A DNA stretch of 33,507 nt from an uncultured Opitutia bacterium (GTDB lineage Bacteria; Verrucomicrobiota; Verrucomicrobiia; Opitutales; Opitutaceae): contig CAIKTR010000136.1 of assembly GCA_903830425.1 (NCBI GenBank), positions 1 through 33,507 on the forward strand, written 5' to 3'. Numbering within the stretch: position 1 is the first letter of the stretch; every line of letters begins with the position of its first letter. Of the stretch, positions 32,384-33,507 are shown in pieces. The position numbers and the translations under genes were made by a program. The notes below the pieces were generated by a model. The model saw only the letters and a program-made list of their open reading frames with translations, made no database searches and was not told where the DNA came from.

Positions 32384-32412
32384 ATTTAGGTAGAACTACC
32401 CTGTAATAGGTA
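32376..32412. promoter_or_regulatory. two tandem TACC-N8-GGTA operator-like sites, 20 bp apart
   Basis: Site 1 is the perfect palindrome CTACCTAAATTTAGGTAG (32376-32393), which contains the regulator's TAA stop. Site 2 is TACC-CTGTAATA-GGTA (32397-32412). Both keep exactly 8 bp between TACC and GGTA, and their starts are exactly 20 bp apart, about two helical turns. The 7-2-7 layout and TAC start match the NarL-family heptamer pattern; ATAGGTA of site 2 reads TACCTAT in complement, an exact match to TACYYMT. Confidence 0.6.
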
Positions 32413-32695
32413 AACGGCGAGATATCGGATCCGCCCCCAACCCGGCAGAATAGGCCCATTACCCCAAACACCGGCTAGAATTTCTCTGCGCTCGCCCCGC
32501 TGCTACTTTCAGAACTTGTCCGACCGGTTCCTGATTTCACCGGCCGGATGCCACCGGGGGGTGGTTTGTTCCAGGAATGGCGGTAGGCGGGCGCAGAGAT
32601 CTTCCCGGCTTCACCCGTCCGCGAACTCCGCGGCGACTCCCTTTTGGCCCGGCAATCGTGCCGGGCCAATCTTGCAACGATCCATCCCAAACCCA
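32384..32695 (+). other. 312-nt noncoding region between regulator and TonB receptor
   Basis: No gene is supported here. It holds the second operator-like site at its left end, a -10-like TAGAAT at 32476-32481 without a convincing -35, a weak hairpin CCACC-GGGG-GGTGG followed by TTTGTT (32551-32570) that could end regulator transcription, and a strong 11-bp hairpin (32644-32669) just before the receptor start. The composition is less GC-rich than the flanking block. Confidence 0.5.
32644..32669 (+). promoter_or_regulatory. strong leader hairpin 26 nt upstream of the TonB receptor ATG
   Basis: TTGGCCCGGCA (32644-32654) and TGCCGGGCCAA (32659-32669) are perfect 11-bp arms closing the loop ATCG. 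No T tract follows, so a standard terminator is unlikely. Position suggests an mRNA leader structure affecting stability or translation, or an attenuator-like element. Confidence 0.5.
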
Positions 32696-33507
32696 ATGAA
32701 CCTACCAACCCGTTACCTAGCATCAGGGACCAGTCCGTATCTGGTCGCCTGTTTGGCCGCCTTGGTCGCGGTTTCGGCCCCGACGATGCGGGCCCAAACC
32801 AGCGACGCCAAAACCATCTCGGCCCCCACCGCCGGAGCCCTCGGAACCGATGCCGAAGTCCAGGTCCTCTCACCCTTCCAGGTGACCAGCGACAAGGACT
32901 ACGGTTACCTCAAGACCAACGCCGCCACCGCGACGAAGATCGGCATGGAGATCCAGAAAGTGCCGCTCGCCATCTCGGTCGTCTCGCGCGAGTTCCTCGA
33001 CGACACCAACGTGCGGTCCCTGACGGACCTGTTCCGCTACTCGTCCGCCGCCTCCGGTGACGGCCGTTTCGCGATGCGCGTTCCCTCCAACGAGGCGACC
33101 CCCCAAGGCGCCTTCACCATGCGCGGTTTCCAGGTGAACAACATGATGCGCGACGGCATCTTCCGGTACACCGCGTACAGCGTCGACTCGGTCGAGCGCG
33201 TGGAAATCGTCAAGGGCCCCGCGTCCGTGTTCTTCGGCCAGGGCTATCCCGGCGGCGTGATCAACTACATCTCGAAGCGCGCGACGTTCGCGAAGCTCCC
33301 GACGACGTTCACCTACCTGATCGACGACAACGGCGGCGACAAATTCAAGTTCGACCAGAACACCGTGCTGTCCAAGAAGGCCGCTTTCCGCGTGGTCGGC
33401 GCCTGGGAAGACACCGTCGGCCAGTACGCCTTCGAGTACAAGAAGGGCTTCAACATCACGCCGTCGGTCACGCTCCTGCCGTTCGACAGCGGCAAGATCA
33501 AGGTCAA
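32696..33507 (+). CDS. TonB-dependent outer-membrane receptor, N-terminal part (cut by window edge)
   Basis: 270 complete codons, open to the last base. The signal peptide runs to about residue 33 (YLVACLAALVAVSAPTMRAQ). A TonB-box-like VQVLSPFQVTSDKDYGYL (55-72) follows, in the form common in Opitutaceae receptors. The plug domain then shows KVPLAISVVSREFLDD, GAFTMRGFQVNNMMRDGIFR and the conserved VERVEIVKGPASVFFGQGYPGGVINYISKR split around residues 165-195. This plug pattern is that of siderophore/polymer-type receptors. It should bring a bulky substrate across the outer membrane using TonB energy; the substrate is not predictable. ATG 32696 has no Shine-Dalgarno sequence and a strong hairpin just upstream. 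The barrel lies beyond the window. Confidence 0.93.
   Translation, partial: MNLPTRYLASGTSPYLVACLAALVAVSAPTMRAQTSDAKTISAPTAGALGTDAEVQVLSPFQVTSDKDYGYLKTNAATATKIGMEIQKVPLAISVVSREFLDDTNVRSLTDLFRYSSAASGDGRFAMRVPSNEATPQGAFTMRGFQVNNMMRDGIFRYTAYSVDSVERVEIVKGPASVFFGQGYPGGVINYISKRATFAKLPTTFTYLIDDNGGDKFKFDQNTVLSKKAAFRVVGAWEDTVGQYAFEYKKGFNITPSVTLLPFDSGKIKV

Noticed and set aside
32376-32393. The 18-bp palindrome as a Rho-independent terminator of the regulator gene
   Set aside because: The stem is AT-rich, contains the stop codon itself and lacks a following T tract; a second copy with the same spacing fits an operator better.
32646-32661. Sigma54-type promoter in the receptor leader
   Set aside because: The GG and GC dinucleotides are 12 bp apart instead of the required 10, and the bases are explained by the hairpin.
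32475-32873. Minus-strand open frame overlapping the TonB receptor start
   Set aside because: Arg/Trp-rich with no motif, and it overlaps a signal peptide and plug domain on the plus strand.

Overview
The window is GC-rich (roughly 70% by eye) bacterial chromosome. The likely source is a verrucomicrobium of the Opitutaceae type. This is an inference from a TonB-dependent receptor with an N-terminal VLSPFQV motif, a small secreted YHS-like protein, an intracellular glycan-catabolism repertoire (GH36-like, GH38, heparinase-like, Gfo/Idh, enolase superfamily, PhyH), and the near absence of Shine-Dalgarno sequences. No rRNA, CRISPR array, intact insertion sequence or phage gene was seen.

Layout. 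(1) 1-836: a CAU-anticodon tRNA, then 25 nt later a small secreted metal-binding-type protein, then a strongly structured convergent intergenic region. (2) 836-6042: a NIT-domain chemoreceptor without HAMP whose composition looks less GC-rich than its neighbours, a dispersed-repeat-like segment, a sodium:solute symporter and a secreted protein of unknown function. (3) 6064-9961: a TRAP transporter operon in the order tatT-dctP-dctQM, a TPR-protein-associated TRAP (TPAT) system. (4) 10082-14017: minus-strand genes for a POT peptide transporter, a YbaK-type deacylase, a small membrane protein and an L-asparaginase. (5) 14137-31426: a glycan/acid-sugar catabolism block. It holds a Gfo/Idh oxidoreductase and a GH36-like glycosidase (+), an AraC regulator (-) divergent from a PhyH dioxygenase (+), a four-gene minus-strand operon (sugar isomerase, enolase-superfamily dehydratase, solute-binding protein fused to an OppB-type permease, OppC-type permease), a heparinase II/III-like protein (+) and a GH38 alpha-mannosidase (-). 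(6) 31506-33507: a LuxR/NarL-type regulator with a degenerate receiver, flanked by palindromes, followed by the start of a TonB-dependent receptor cut by the window edge.

How the genes may work together (inference): oligosaccharides are imported by the unusual fused ABC importer and broken down in the cytoplasm, since the three glycan-active enzymes show no signal peptide. The isomerase, dehydratase and oxidoreductases then process the sugars or sugar acids under AraC control. The ABC ATPase is not in the window. TRAP, SSS and POT carriers add organic-acid, solute and peptide uptake. The strongest candidates for something new are the solute-binding-protein/permease fusion and the pseudo-receiver regulator with two tandem TACC-N8-GGTA sites exactly 20 bp apart in front of a TonB receptor.
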